Shown here: one piece after another, positions 26,402-35,996 of the stretch
Layout: each line of letters begins with the position of its first letter
Position numbering within the stretch: position 1 is the first letter of the stretch
Assembly (NCBI GenBank): GCA_001915575.1
Contig: MNQT01000023.1
Span: forward strand, 124,001 to 188,000
Direction: 5' to 3'
Source: Bacteroides sp. CAG:1060_57_27
Lineage (GTDB): Bacteria > Bacteroidota > Bacteroidia > Bacteroidales > UBA932
DNA length: 64,000 nt
Made by a program: the position numbers and the translations under genes
Notes under the pieces: generated by a model
What the model saw: the letters and a program-made list of their open reading frames with translations, nothing else
What the model was told of the DNA's origin: nothing
Databases searched by the model: none

Positions 26402-29212
26402 CTACAGCGTGCGCTTGACCTCGACGATCTGGAAGGCTTCTATGGCGTCGCCGTCCTTGATGTCGTTATAGCCGGCTATCGCCATACCGCACTCCTTGCC
26501 TGAGGTGACTTCCTTGACGGCGTCCTTGCCTATCTGCAGGGAGCCGAGCTCTCCGGTATAGATCACTATGCCGTCGCGTATAAGGCGCACCTTGGACTTC
26601 TGTACTATCTTTCCGTCGCGCACGAGGCAGCCGGCGATAGTGCCCACCTTGCTGATGTGGAAGGTCTGCTTGACCTCGGCGATTCCGAGCACCTCCTCCT
26701 TCTTCTCAGGCTCCAGCATACCCTCTATACCGTCCTTGACATCGTTGATACAGTCATAGATGACGGAGTAGAGACGTATCTCTATGCCCTCCCTGTCGGC
26801 AGCCTTGCGGGCTTCTACGGTAGGGCGCACCTGGAAACCGACGATCACGGCGTCGGAAGCCTCGGCGAGCAGCACGTCGGACTCGGAGATTCCTCCCACG
26901 GCCTTGTGTATCACGTTCACCTTGACCTCCTCGGTGGAGAGCTTGATGAGCGAGTCGGAGAGGGCCTCGACCGAACCGTCCACGTCACCCTTGACGATGA
27001 TGTTGAGCTCCTTGAAGTTGCCGATAGCGATACGGCGGCCTATCTCCTCGAGTGTCATGTGCTTCTGGGTCTTGATGCCCTGGATGCGCAGCAGCTGCTC
27101 GCGTTTATTGGCGATGCTCTTGGCCTCCTTCTCGTCGGCGAGCACGTTGAACTTCTCGCCTGCGGGAGGGGCTCCGTTGAGTCCGAGTACGGACACGGGC
27201 GTCGAAGGGCCGGCCTCGGTAACTTTCTGGCCGCGCTCGTTGAACATCGACTTCACCTTGCCGTAGCAGCTTCCGCACAGCATCACGTCGCCGAGCTTGA
27301 GAGTACCCTCCTGCACGAGCACCGTGGCGAGATAGCCGCGGCCCTTGTCGAGAGACGACTCTATGACCGCACCTATCGCAGGCTTGTTCGGATTTGCCTT
27401 GAGCTCCAGGATGTCCGTCTCGAGCAGCACCTTGTCGAGCAGCTTGTCGACATTCAGTCCCTTCTTCGCGGAAATCTCCTGGCACTGGTACTTGCCTCCC
27501 CAGTCTTCCACGAGAATATTCATCTCGGACAGCTGGCGGCGTATCTTGTCGGGATCTGCTCCCGGCTTGTCTATCTTGTTAATCGCGAACACCATGGGCA
27601 CGTTCGCAGCCTGAGCGTGGTTGATAGCCTCTATGGTCTGGGGCATCACGGCGTCATCGGCGGCGATGATTATTATCGCAAGGTCGGTGAGCTGTGCGCC
27701 TCGGGCACGCATGGCAGTGAAGGCCTCGTGTCCCGGAGTGTCGAGGAAGGTGATGCGGCGGCCGTCGGGCAGCTCCACGTTATAGGCACCGATGTGCTGG
27801 GTTATGCCTCCCGCCTCGCCGGCAATCACGTTGGACTTGCGTATGTAGTCGAGCAGCGAGGTCTTTCCGTGGTCGACATGGCCCATGACGGTAATTACCG
27901 GAGGTCTCGGCAGAAGGTCTTCCGGCCTGTCCACCTGCTCGGCGCTGCTTATCTTCTCGGAGATGTCCGCGGTGACGAACTCGACCTTGTAGCCGAACTC
28001 CTCCGCCACGAGCACGAGCGTCTCGGCATCGAGCCTCTGGTTTATGGACACCATGAGACCGAGGCTCATGCAGGCACCGATGACCTTGACCACCGGCATG
28101 TTGTCCATGAGGGTCGCAAGGTCGTTGACGGTCACGAACTCGGTAACCTTGAGTATCTTCTTCTCGGCAGCCGCCTCCGCGAGTTCCTCCTGGGTACGCT
28201 GGGCCGAAGCCTCGCGCTTCTCCTTGCGGTACTTCGCACCGAAGCTGTTCTTCTTGCCCTCGTTCATCTTGGCATAGGTCTCCTTGACCTGCTTCTGGAT
28301 TTCCTTCTGGAGCTCCTCCTGCTGGGCCTCCGTCATGGCAGGCTTGAAACGGTCGCGGTCGCGCTTACGCTTGCCCTGTCCCGGCTGGGGCTGGGGCTGT
28401 GCCCCGCCACGGCGGTCCTTCTTCGAAGACTTCTCCATATTCGCTCCGGCCTTGGCGACATCAACCTTCTGGGTTCCCTTGTTTATGCGCTCGCGCTTCT
28501 TCGAAGGCTTGCGGTCGAACTGGCTGAGGTCTATCTTGCCCACGACCTTGAGCGCGGGAGCAGAGGGGTCGGCGGGAGTCTGCCCGACGGCTGCGGCAGG
28601 CTCGGAAGATGCCTCGGGAGCGGCTTCGGCCTCAGGCTTGGAAGCATCTTCCGGAACGGAGCCGTCTACCGCACCATCATCGGCTTCCTCGGCGGCCGGA
28701 GCCTCGTCCTCCTCATCCGTCGCAACCGGAGACTGCATCTCCCCGGGTTCGCCCGCAGAAGGCGCAGCTTCCTGGCCCGGCGCATCTTCAGGCTCGGAGG
28801 AGCTTTCTGCGGCAAGCGGAGCGGCATCCTCTTTCACGGAAGAAGGCTTTTCGGGCACGGCATCGGCTGCGGCTTCCGTCTCGACGGGCGCCGCTTCCTT
28901 CCTGTAGTTGAAGAAGGTATTGCTCTTGATTATGGTCTCGTGCTCGGGCTCATCGTCTTCTTCCTCTTCCTCCCTGGGCTTCTTGCGGCCCTTCTCGATA
29001 ATCTCGGTGATCTTGATGTCGACCTTGTCGGCAGCCTGCTTGAGTTCGAGATCCTTTCCGAACTGCTTCTCGATAGCGGGAAGATACTCGTCCGACACCT
29101 TCGCGTTGGGGTTGGCATCGACCTCGACGCCCTGTCCCTTGAGGAAGTTCACAAGGTCGTCGAGCCCTATGTTGAATTGTCTTATGATCTTATTTAATCT
29201 TATATCTGCCAT
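26402..29212 (-). CDS. infB: Translation initiation factor IF-2
   Basis: 936 residues from the ATG at 29212 (an in-frame TTG 9 nt upstream is less likely). An N-terminal IF2_N helix-rich domain ([20 protein letters not shown]) is followed by a long Ala/Glu/Pro-rich low-complexity linker (about 90-240) and a basic segment. The G domain has GHVDHGKTS (G1), DTPGHEAF (G3) and NKIDKPGAD (G4). EF-Tu-like domain 2 and the C-terminal fMet-tRNA-binding domain follow. It delivers initiator tRNA to the 30S subunit. It is the third gene of rimP-nusA-infB, 9 nt after nusA. Confidence 0.98.
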   Translation of the reverse strand: MADIRLNKIIRQFNIGLDDLVNFLKGQGVEVDANPNAKVSDEYLPAIEKQFGKDLELKQAADKVDIKITEIIEKGRKKPREEEEEDDEPEHETIIKSNTFFNYRKEAAPVETEAAADAVPEKPSSVKEDAAPLAAESSSEPEDAPGQEAAPSAGEPGEMQSPVATDEEDEAPAAEEADDGAVDGSVPEDASKPEAEAAPEASSEPAAAVGQTPADPSAPALKVVGKIDLSQFDRKPSKKRERINKGTQKVDVAKAGANMEKSSKKDRRGGAQPQPQPGQGKRKRDRDRFKPAMTEAQQEELQKEIQKQVKETYAKMNEGKKNSFGAKYRKEKREASAQRTQEELAEAAAEKKILKVTEFVTVNDLATLMDNMPVVKVIGACMSLGLMVSINQRLDAETLVLVAEEFGYKVEFVTADISEKISSAEQVDRPEDLLPRPPVITVMGHVDHGKTSLLDYIRKSNVIAGEAGGITQHIGAYNVELPDGRRITFLDTPGHEAFTAMRARGAQLTDLAIIIIAADDAVMPQTIEAINHAQAANVPMVFAINKIDKPGADPDKIRRQLSEMNILVEDWGGKYQCQEISAKKGLNVDKLLDKVLLETDILELKANPNKPAIGAVIESSLDKGRGYLATVLVQEGTLKLGDVMLCGSCYGKVKSMFNERGQKVTEAGPSTPVSVLGLNGAPPAGEKFNVLADEKEAKSIANKREQLLRIQGIKTQKHMTLEEIGRRIAIGNFKELNIIVKGDVDGSVEALSDSLIKLSTEEVKVNVIHKAVGGISESDVLLAEASDAVIVGFQVRPTVEARKAADREGIEIRLYSVIYDCINDVKDGIEGMLEPEKKEEVLGIAEVKQTFHISKVGTIAGCLVRDGKIVQKSKVRLIRDGIVIYTGELGSLQIGKDAVKEVTSGKECGMAIAGYNDIKDGDAIEAFQIVEVKRTL

Positions 29213-29221
29213 TCCGTTCAA

Positions 29222-30490
29222 TTAATCCTCGAATTCAGCTTTCAAAATCTTGAATACCTCGGCGACGGTCTCGTCTTCGAGGTCGGCCCTCTTGGCGATG
29301 TCCTCCTGGGACTGGGCGAGCACGGACTTGGCGGTGTCGCATCCTATGGCCTCCAGGCGGTCGATTATCCACTGGTCGATTACATCGGAGAATTCGCTGA
29401 GCAGTACGTCCTCCTCATCGCTGTCCTCGCCCTTGGGAAGTTCCCTGTATACCTCTATCTCGCGGCCGACGAGTTTGCCGGCAAGTTCGATGTTGACTCC
29501 GCGGCGTCCGATTCCCTTGCTCACCTGGTCCGGCTGCATGAACACCTTGACCTTGTCCTCGGGGTTTTCGCCCATTTCGATATAGGAGACTATTCCGGGA
29601 TTGAGGGCACGCTGTATCAGCAGCTTGGGATTGGAAGACCACTGGATGACGTCTATGTTCTCGTTGCGCAGCTCGCGCACGATTCCCATTATACGGCCGC
29701 CCTTGACACCGATGCAGGCGCCGATAGGGTCGATACGGTCGTCATAGGACTCCACGGCGACCTTCGCCCTCTCTCCGGGGACGCGCACGACCTTCTTGAC
29801 GGTGATCAGTCCGTCCGCGATCTCTGGCACCTCCTGTTCGAAAAGCCTCTCGAGAAACTCGTCCGTCACACGGCTGAGCGTAATGTACGGAGTGGTGTTG
29901 TTACGCATCTCCACGCTCTTGATTATCGCCCTGACGGAATCACTCTTCTTGAAGCGCTCGCCGGGAATCTGCTCGCTCTTGGGGATATGGAGCTCGTTTC
30001 CGTCCTCGTCGAGGATAAGCACCTCCCTGGACCAGTTCTGATATACCTCTCCGTAGAAGAGTTCGCCGACCTTGGCGGAATATTTCTTGAAGACATTGGC
30101 CTTCTCGATATCCATGATGCGGCCCTGGAGGTTCTGGCGGATGTTGAGTATGCCTCTGCGGCCGAAAGCGGCAAGGGGCAGCTGCTTGGAGTACTGGTCG
30201 CCTATCTCGTAGTCGGCGGCGTCGCCGCCGTCATCCTCGATACCCTTGAGGGTAATCTGGGAGTTGGGGTTCTCGACCTCCTCGACGACGTCGAAGTTCT
30301 GGTAGATCTCACAGGTACCCTTGTCGACGTTCACGATCACGTCGAAATTGTCCGAAGAACCGTAGGTCTTCGCTATCTGGGTCAGGAACACGTCCTTGAG
30401 CACCTGCATCATCACGGGGCGGTCAATGTTCTTCTCTTCCTTGAAGTCCTTGAACGCATCGATCAGGGTGATTACTTTTTCTTTTTCCAT
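29222..30490 (-). CDS. nusA: Transcription termination/antitermination factor NusA
   Basis: 422 residues. The N-terminal RNA-polymerase-binding domain (IDAFKDFKEEKNIDRPVMMQ) is followed by an S1 domain (about 140-205: FYGEVYQNWSREVLI), then KH1 (ISLSR-like YITLSRVTDEFLERLFEQEV, DPIGACIGVKGGRI) and KH2 (GIGRRGVNIELAGKLVG). An acidic tail ends the chain; the extra C-terminal AR repeats of E. coli are absent, as is usual here. It modulates pausing, termination and rRNA antitermination. It lies in the conserved rimP-nusA-infB order, 18 nt after rimP. Confidence 0.98.
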   Translation of the reverse strand: MEKEKVITLIDAFKDFKEEKNIDRPVMMQVLKDVFLTQIAKTYGSSDNFDVIVNVDKGTCEIYQNFDVVEEVENPNSQITLKGIEDDGGDAADYEIGDQYSKQLPLAAFGRRGILNIRQNLQGRIMDIEKANVFKKYSAKVGELFYGEVYQNWSREVLILDEDGNELHIPKSEQIPGERFKKSDSVRAIIKSVEMRNNTTPYITLSRVTDEFLERLFEQEVPEIADGLITVKKVVRVPGERAKVAVESYDDRIDPIGACIGVKGGRIMGIVRELRNENIDVIQWSSNPKLLIQRALNPGIVSYIEMGENPEDKVKVFMQPDQVSKGIGRRGVNIELAGKLVGREIEVYRELPKGEDSDEEDVLLSEFSDVIDQWIIDRLEAIGCDTAKSVLAQSQEDIAKRADLEDETVAEVFKILKAEFED

Positions 30491-30508
30491 ATCTGTATAT
30501 TTTCATTT

Positions 30509-30778
30509 TCAGTCCATGTCCCTGAGCATGGCGTCGGCCTCCGCCGCGTCCATACCCTGAGAGCCTACCGTAAGGGAATAGTCCTCCACATTCCTGTCGA
30601 AGGCGGCGAGCACCGCCCTGTGCACGAACTCGCAGTCGGCAAGGTCGACGCTACCGCCGTCCTTTCCGAGCACGACCTCGAAGATGTTGTCGTCGTCGTT
30701 GAAGTCGATGTCGAGCACCTTGCAACCTCTTTCCCGCGAGGCAGTCTCGACCACTCCCTGAAACAAGGTTCTGTCCAT
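30509..30778 (-). CDS. rimP: Ribosome maturation factor RimP, N-terminal domain only
   Basis: 89 residues. The sequence matches the RimP N-terminal domain: VVETASRERGCKVLDIDFND, a central VDLADCEFVHRAVLAAFD, and the closing DYSLTVGSQGMD. RimP usually has about 150 residues, with an SH3-like C-terminal domain that begins right after this point. Here the frame ends in MLRDMD with a clean stop and the next gene, nusA, begins 18 nt on, so the second domain is absent rather than frameshifted. RimP assists 30S assembly; how a one-domain form works is unknown. Position in front of nusA supports the name. Confidence 0.85.
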   Translation of the reverse strand: MDRTLFQGVVETASRERGCKVLDIDFNDDDNIFEVVLGKDGGSVDLADCEFVHRAVLAAFDRNVEDYSLTVGSQGMDAAEADAMLRDMD

Positions 30779-30805
30779 AAGTACCAGAGATTTACACTAA
30801 ACAAA

Positions 30806-30829
30806 ATGGAAGACCGCCCGGCCTTCCAT
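30806..30829 (-). promoter_or_regulatory. Hairpin in the rimP-nusA-infB leader
   Basis: ATGGAAGGCC and its near-complement GGTCTTCCAT flank GGGC on the minus strand (one G-T type mismatch), and TTTTG follows. It lies within the leader, between the -7 box and the rimP start. It may be a weak attenuator or an mRNA-stabilising stem. Confidence 0.4.
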
Positions 30830-30843
30830 CTCCAACACGCCTG

Positions 30844-30851
30844 CAAAGATA
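30844..30851 (-). promoter_or_regulatory. Promoter -7 box of the rimP-nusA-infB operon
   Basis: The minus strand reads TATCTTTG (TAnnTTTG). A TTGG at the -33 position, 19 nt upstream, is a near match to TTTG. The leader to rimP is about 65 nt. Confidence 0.65.
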
Positions 30852-30918
30852 GCAATTAATTTGGAAAATACCAATTTTTCAGATCTCCCCGAGCCGTATC
30901 TCGGGAACCGCCCGGGCA

Positions 30919-31512
30919 TCATCTCAGGTAGTCCAGCGACGCCGGCCCCTCGTTGAAGAGCAGATCCGCCACGGACAGGCCGGGGACGAAGCCGTTGCGC
31001 TGCGCGAACACCTGATAGTACTCCCTTTCCAGCCCGTAGTCGCGGAGTATGGTGTTGGGACACTTGGGATGTATGTCCAGCGCATCCCCGCGGTAGGAGT
31101 CCGTCTCCACGAGCCGTGTCGCGAGCCCCGTCTTGCGTATCAGGAAACGGATTATCTCCATGTCGAGCTCCCACAGGGTCCTGGGCCGTGAAAGCATTAT
31201 GCCGCGCAGTTCATCCCTGTAGTATTCATAGTACGCCGACGAGAAGTAGGCCGTGTCGAGGCAGCGCAGCGTCTTCTCGACCCACGGGGTGGAATAGTCC
31301 ACTTCCACTTCCTTCACAGGCACGTTCACCGAACCTCCCTCATGCCTGACCGGGAAGTTCAGGCTCTGCATCCCGTTCTCGGCGCAGAAACGGAAACGGT
31401 TACGGTACGACTGCTTCTGATAGTTCTCGCAGGCCTCGATATAAACGGAAGAATACCTTGCCAGGACGGCAAAGTATTCTATGGGTGGAAAATATGCTAT
31501 CTGGAGCGTCAC
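30919..31512 (-). CDS. WbqC-family protein
   Basis: 197 residues from the GTG at 31512 (VTLQIAYFPPIEYFA), the usual family start; the open frame goes 14 codons further but only into lpxA. The family signature includes YFPPIEYFAVLA, EACENYQKQSYRNRFRF, NFPVRHEGG and TPWVEKTLRCLDTAYFSSAYYEYY. WbqC-like proteins occur in polysaccharide biosynthesis loci; the reaction is not known to me (an amino-sugar or amide-transfer role has been suggested). It follows lpxA by 4 nt in the lipid A operon, so an envelope role is likely. Confidence 0.85.
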   Translation of the reverse strand: MTLQIAYFPPIEYFAVLARYSSVYIEACENYQKQSYRNRFRFCAENGMQSLNFPVRHEGGSVNVPVKEVEVDYSTPWVEKTLRCLDTAYFSSAYYEYYRDELRGIMLSRPRTLWELDMEIIRFLIRKTGLATRLVETDSYRGDALDIHPKCPNTILRDYGLEREYYQVFAQRNGFVPGLSVADLLFNEGPASLDYLR

Positions 31513-31516
31513 TCTC

Positions 31517-32329
31517 CTACTCGATCTCTCCCTTGGAGAAGGCGTCGTTGCCACGGACCACCCCGCGCTTGGAATTCTTGATGAACTCCAGTATTGTGTC
31601 CCTCTCGACAGACTGGGGGAAGCCGGCCTCGACCTTGGCGCATCCGTCGGAGATGTTGTAGCCCTGGAAATAGATAGTATCGTATATATCCTTTATCGTC
31701 CTTATCACATCGGAGCTGAAGCCGCGCCTGCGGAGTCCGACGATATTGATACCCGCATAGCAGATAGGGGTACGGCCGCAGATAGAATAGGGCGGGATGT
31801 CCTTGTTCACGGCAGAGCAGCCGCCGACCATTGCATGGGCTCCGATATGCGAGAACTGGTGCACGGAAGTGTTTCCGCCGATAATGGCCCAGTCGTCTAC
31901 ATCGGTCTCGCCTGCTATTCCTACATAGCTGACGAGTATGCAGTGGTTTCCGACACGGCAGTCATGGGCGACATGCACATAGGACATTATAAGCGTATCG
32001 TTGCCGACCCTGGTCACGCCCTTGCCGCTCGCGGCGGTACCGCGGTTGATAGTGGCGCACTCGCGTATCGTCACATTGTCGCCGATCTCCACATAGGTCA
32101 CCTCTCCCTTGAACTTGAGGTCCTGGGGGATTGCTCCCACCACGGCGCCGGGGAAGACCGAGCAGTTGTTTCCGATCTTCACATACGGGAGTATCGTGGC
32201 ATGGGGATAGATCTTGCAGTTGTCTCCGATTTCGACATTCTCGTCAATGTAGGCATAGGGGCCCACCTCTACGTTGGCTCCGAGTATGGCCTTGGGGCTT
32301 ACCGTTGCCAAAGGATGAATATTTGCCAT
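31517..32329 (-). CDS. lpxA: UDP-N-acetylglucosamine acyltransferase
   Basis: 270 residues. A left-handed beta-helix built of hexapeptide repeats (VGPYAYIDENVEIGDNCKIY, VKIGNNCSVFPGAVVG) is followed by a short helical C-terminal domain. The catalytic His is in the SYVHVAHDCRVG stretch. It transfers a 3-hydroxyacyl chain from acyl-ACP to UDP-GlcNAc, the first lipid A step. It lies 4 nt after lpxC and downstream of lpxD; Bacteroidales typically keep these three together. Confidence 0.97.
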   Translation of the reverse strand: MANIHPLATVSPKAILGANVEVGPYAYIDENVEIGDNCKIYPHATILPYVKIGNNCSVFPGAVVGAIPQDLKFKGEVTYVEIGDNVTIRECATINRGTAASGKGVTRVGNDTLIMSYVHVAHDCRVGNHCILVSYVGIAGETDVDDWAIIGGNTSVHQFSHIGAHAMVGGCSAVNKDIPPYSICGRTPICYAGINIVGLRRRGFSSDVIRTIKDIYDTIYFQGYNISDGCAKVEAGFPQSVERDTILEFIKNSKRGVVRGNDAFSKGEIE

Positions 32330-32333
32330 AATC

Positions 32334-33230
32334 TTACAGTTTTGAAAGGACGGCCTTGGCCGCTTCCGTATTGATTCTATGACCGGGCTTGAATGCCGTT
32401 ACGGCAAGTTTGGGGAAGCCTCCCACAAGCCTCAGGTCGCCTATGAGGTCAAGTAGCTTATGTCTTCCGCATTCGTTGGGGAAATGCAGCCTGATGTTGC
32501 TCAGATAACCCTTGTCGGTAACCGACAGCGCAGGCTGGCCGAACAGGGCGCACATGTTGCGTATCTGTTCGTCGCTCACGGGATTCTCCACTATCACTAT
32601 CGCGTTGTCCACGTCACCGCCTTTCACCAGCCCCCTCTGCGCGAGGGCCTCGAGTTCGTGGAAGAAGCAGAATGTACGGCAGGGCGCGACCTGTCCGACA
32701 TAGTCGCTGTTCTCGCACCACGATGCGTGCTGCACGCCGAGGACTCTGGAATTGAAGTCGACGGTGACTTCGACGCAGAAGCTCTCTGACGGAGTCAGCC
32801 TTACCCAGGAACCCGTCTGCTCGTCGCGGACCTCGACCTCCTCCTTCAGTTCGACGTACCTGCGCGGGGCATCCTGTATATGCAGGCCATCAGGCGCTAT
32901 CGCCCTCACATAAGTCTCGGCGCTGCCGTCGAGGATAGGGACTTCCGTATTGTCGAGCTTTATCAGGGCGTTGTCCACTCCGAGTCCCGTAAGGGCGGAA
33001 AGGAGATGCTCTACGGTGATGACCGACTCCTCCCCGAGCGACAGTGTGGTGCTGCGGTCGGTTCTCGTGACATTCGTGGCTACGGCCGGTATCTCCAGGC
33101 CGAGGTCTGTACGCAGGAAGCGCAGGCCGAAGTTCTCGGGAGCCGGACAGAGGACAAGATGCGCATATCTGCCCGTGTGCAGGCCTCTTCCCTCGAACTT
33201 GTATTCTCTTTTAAGTGTCTGTTGCTTCAT
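32334..33230 (-). CDS. lpxC: UDP-3-O-acyl-N-acetylglucosamine deacetylase, not fused to FabZ
   Basis: 298 residues from the ATG at 33230; the longer open frame would include the promoter and overlap lpxD. Zinc ligands H75 (TVEHLLSAL), H257 and D261 (GRHKLLDLIGD) and the general acid H284 (KPGH) are present, so the enzyme should be active. It commits the cell to lipid A synthesis. In many Bacteroidetes LpxC is fused to FabZ, giving about 460 residues; here the chain ends right after the LpxC domain and lpxA begins 4 nt later, so fabZ must be elsewhere. Confidence 0.96.
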   Translation of the reverse strand: MKQQTLKREYKFEGRGLHTGRYAHLVLCPAPENFGLRFLRTDLGLEIPAVATNVTRTDRSTTLSLGEESVITVEHLLSALTGLGVDNALIKLDNTEVPILDGSAETYVRAIAPDGLHIQDAPRRYVELKEEVEVRDEQTGSWVRLTPSESFCVEVTVDFNSRVLGVQHASWCENSDYVGQVAPCRTFCFFHELEALAQRGLVKGGDVDNAIVIVENPVSDEQIRNMCALFGQPALSVTDKGYLSNIRLHFPNECGRHKLLDLIGDLRLVGGFPKLAVTAFKPGHRINTEAAKAVLSKL

Positions 33231-33237
33231 AAGCGTG

Positions 33238-33245
33238 CAAAGATA
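33238..33245 (-). promoter_or_regulatory. Internal promoter -7 box for lpxC-lpxA
   Basis: The minus strand reads TATCTTTG (TAnnTTTG), 7 nt upstream of the lpxC ATG and just after the lpxD stop. No clear -33 TTTG is seen. The very short leader is unusual but occurs in this phylum. Confidence 0.45.
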
Positions 33246-33255
33246 GTAAAAAATT

Positions 33256-34242
33256 TCATTCCTCTCCAGCCTGCTTGAACTTGGCATACGATTTCAGGAA
33301 AGTCCTGTGGAGGATCGCGGGGCTTCCGAAGAGAGTCTGGCCGCTCTTGCGTATATTGCCTATCACGCCCGACTGCGCCGCCAGGGTCGTATGGTCGGCA
33401 ATGCTTATATGGCCCGCCACGCCCACCTGGCCCGCCAGGATGCAGTTGCTGCCTATCTTGGAAGAACCTGCGATTCCCGACTGCGCGGCAATGGCGGTAT
33501 TCCTGCCCACCACGACATTGTGTGCGATCTGGCAGAGGTTGTCTATCCTTACGCCGTCCTCTATTATCGTCGACTCCATGGGAGCCTTGTCTATGGTCGT
33601 GTTCGAGCCTATCTCGACATCGTTGCCTATTATCACGTTTCCGACATGCTCTATCTTCTTCCACGAGCCGTCGGGCTGCGGGGCGTTCCCGAACCCGTCG
33701 TCGCCTATGATGCATCCGGCATGCAGGATGACCCTGTCGCCTATCACCATTCCGGGGAAGATGTGCACCCCGGGATATATGATGCAGTATGAGCCGATCC
33801 TGGTTCCCTCGCCTATCGTGACATTGTCGTAGATCTTCGTGCATTCGCCTATCTCCACCCGCTTGCCTATCGTGACAAAATCGCCTATGTGCACGCGCTT
33901 TCCTATCCTGGCGCTCCACGCCACACGGCAGCGCCCGCGGTGCCTGCGGTAGGACTTCTTCTGCTCCGAGACATATTTAAGCAGCTCGGCCAGCGCGCTG
34001 TAGGCGTTCTCCACCCTCACGAGCGCGGGGGTGACCGGTGCGGAGGGCACGAAATCCGAATTCACCAGCAGCACCGAAGCCTTGCTGGAATACACATAGT
34101 GCTCGTATTTCGGATTGGCATAGAAACAGAGCTGGCCGGGCTTTCCGTGTTCGATCTTGGCAAACGATGTGACTGTAGCCTGAGGGTCTCCCTCCACAGT
34201 TCCGTTCAGGATCTCGGCCAGCTGTCTTGCAGTAAGTTTCAT
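33256..34242 (-). CDS. lpxD: UDP-3-O-(3-hydroxyacyl)glucosamine N-acyltransferase
   Basis: 328 residues. The N-terminal uridine-binding domain ([35 protein letters not shown]) is followed by a hexapeptide-repeat beta-helix ([17 protein letters not shown] onward) with the catalytic His in [10 protein letters not shown], then a C-terminal helix. It adds the second acyl chain after LpxC. It is encoded 18 nt downstream of a FadL-like porin gene and upstream of lpxC and lpxA. Confidence 0.97.
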   Translation of the reverse strand: MKLTARQLAEILNGTVEGDPQATVTSFAKIEHGKPGQLCFYANPKYEHYVYSSKASVLLVNSDFVPSAPVTPALVRVENAYSALAELLKYVSEQKKSYRRHRGRCRVAWSARIGKRVHIGDFVTIGKRVEIGECTKIYDNVTIGEGTRIGSYCIIYPGVHIFPGMVIGDRVILHAGCIIGDDGFGNAPQPDGSWKKIEHVGNVIIGNDVEIGSNTTIDKAPMESTIIEDGVRIDNLCQIAHNVVVGRNTAIAAQSGIAGSSKIGSNCILAGQVGVAGHISIADHTTLAAQSGVIGNIRKSGQTLFGSPAILHRTFLKSYAKFKQAGEE

Positions 34243-34259
34243 AAGATATAACTAAGGTA

Positions 34260-35966
34260 TTAGAAGCGCCAGCCCAGGGTCAGCGCCATGTTCACGGCCT
34301 TCCTGTAGTTGGTCAATACGGGCGATGCGGCGTTCACGGTATTCCCTGCCGCATCGAAGTTGTCATAATCGTAATAAGGGGAGAACCAGCTGTCGGGGTA
34401 GTTGGTGAACCTCACCGCAAAGTCGGCGAAGAACGACCTGTCGGACGAATATCCGAGGCCGAAAGAATAGGAGAAGGTGTCGGAATTGACATTGCTGCGC
34501 GACACGAGCTCCACCAGGTGGTTCTCGTAATAGTCGTAGAAGTCGTTTATGAACTGGTCGGCATAGACCATATTGCCCTGGCTGTTGGTCCAGCAGCGCT
34601 CCGAACGCCTGAGGAAGGACAGTCCCGCCCTCGCCGAGAAATGGCGGGTAAGCCTCGCCTCGAGTCCTGCCCTGAGGTTATGCGAGACTCCGGCGAAGAG
34701 CCTGTTCGTCTCGTTGAGGTCGTAGAAGGGGTCTTCGAAAGAATCGGGATGTATGTCGAAGAACCTCATCACGCCGAAGTCGGAGAAGCCGTAGTCAACG
34801 GACAGCAGTCCGAACTGTCCCAGGACCACCGCGACGCCGAGGTCGAGCACATAGGGGGTACGCAGTCCGTAAGAGTACTCGCCCGTGGGCGAAGATGCGC
34901 TGAAATCGCCGTCGGAGAACGACGAGCCGGCGGTATACTGCCACATTTCAGAGACGGTGAGCCTTCCGGGAGTCTGGATTGCGGCGCCCAGGCGCAGTGC
35001 CGGCAGCGGGCGGACGATGAATCCGAACTTCGCGTACAGGCCGTCCACGTCGGTAACGAGGTTATAGCCGTACGAAGCGCTGTAGAAATACACGTCCTCG
35101 GGGATATTGTCCTCGTTATATACGGTCATGAGGAACTGCTCGGGATTGACCGCCGCCTCGTAGAAAGTCTCGGTATAGCTGTACTTCGCCGACGGCATCC
35201 CTATGTTGAGTCCGAAATAGAAGTTGTCGGACATGTTGAAGCCGAAGTTGAAGATGAGGTCGTTCTTGCTTCCCTCCCTGCTCACTATCGAGGTCTGCGA
35301 CAGGGGGCCGGGCACATAGTGGTAGCTCCCGCCGGGAGAAAGGGCCTCGGTCACGGCCACATAGCGGTTGCCGTAAGCGTTGTAGGAGCCGAAGAGCCCG
35401 CCCTGATATGCGGTCAGCACATCCCAGGGAACGTCGCTGTTCTCATAGGCGTTATAGTCGCCCAGCACCGACTCGGCATATCCTCCCGCGGCAAACGCCG
35501 CTTCGGCGGCCTTGGAAGTCTGGCTGTTCAGGAAGTTGGAGTTAGCATAGCTGTTGTACTGCGCAGTCTGGTTGGCTATGATTCCGAACGTTATGCCCTT
35601 GAGCCCCCTCTCCCTTCCGGTGGAATAGTTGACGGTAAGGCCCATGTTCGGAAGGGTCACCTTGGTGCGCGAGCTCCTCGACGACGCACCCGGAGCCGAA
35701 GTCCTGACATTGGAAATGCTGAGCCCCGGAGTTATCGTGAGCTGCCCGTATGAGGCCACGGCCGAACCGGCCGGATTGATTCCTATCGAACCGAGGTCGC
35801 CGCCGAGAGCGGTCATCGCATTGCCCAGGGCCATAGACCTCGCCGTGCCGAAATAGTCGTTCTGCGAGTAGCGCACGGCATCCTCGAGTCCCTGCGCATC
35901 GGCGGCGGTTGTCGCTGCAAAGAGCGAGACCAAGGCAAATATCGTTGTGTATCCCTTTATTCTCAT
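34260..35966 (-). CDS. FadL/OmpP1-like outer membrane protein
   Basis: 568 residues. A signal peptide (to about 24) is followed by QGLEDAVRYSQNDYFGTARS MALGNAMTALGGDLG and GINPAGSAV, the N-terminal motif of the Bacteroidetes OmpP1/FadL family; the rest is barrel strands ending in MALTLGWRF. FadL-type barrels take up long-chain fatty acids or other hydrophobic molecules. It lies between a surface lipoprotein gene and lpxD in one minus-strand series, so it may be co-expressed with lipid A genes. Confidence 0.85.
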   Translation of the reverse strand: MRIKGYTTIFALVSLFAATTAADAQGLEDAVRYSQNDYFGTARSMALGNAMTALGGDLGSIGINPAGSAVASYGQLTITPGLSISNVRTSAPGASSRSSRTKVTLPNMGLTVNYSTGRERGLKGITFGIIANQTAQYNSYANSNFLNSQTSKAAEAAFAAGGYAESVLGDYNAYENSDVPWDVLTAYQGGLFGSYNAYGNRYVAVTEALSPGGSYHYVPGPLSQTSIVSREGSKNDLIFNFGFNMSDNFYFGLNIGMPSAKYSYTETFYEAAVNPEQFLMTVYNEDNIPEDVYFYSASYGYNLVTDVDGLYAKFGFIVRPLPALRLGAAIQTPGRLTVSEMWQYTAGSSFSDGDFSASSPTGEYSYGLRTPYVLDLGVAVVLGQFGLLSVDYGFSDFGVMRFFDIHPDSFEDPFYDLNETNRLFAGVSHNLRAGLEARLTRHFSARAGLSFLRRSERCWTNSQGNMVYADQFINDFYDYYENHLVELVSRSNVNSDTFSYSFGLGYSSDRSFFADFAVRFTNYPDSWFSPYYDYDNFDAAGNTVNAASPVLTNYRKAVNMALTLGWRF

Positions 35967-35996
35967 AATGATGGTTTAAATTGATATGACTTCGGA

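Noticed and set aside
26657..29197. An 846-codon plus-strand frame opposite infB
   Set aside because: IF-2 on the other strand has every G-protein motif; the antisense frame is Leu/Val/Gly-rich noise caused by high GC content.
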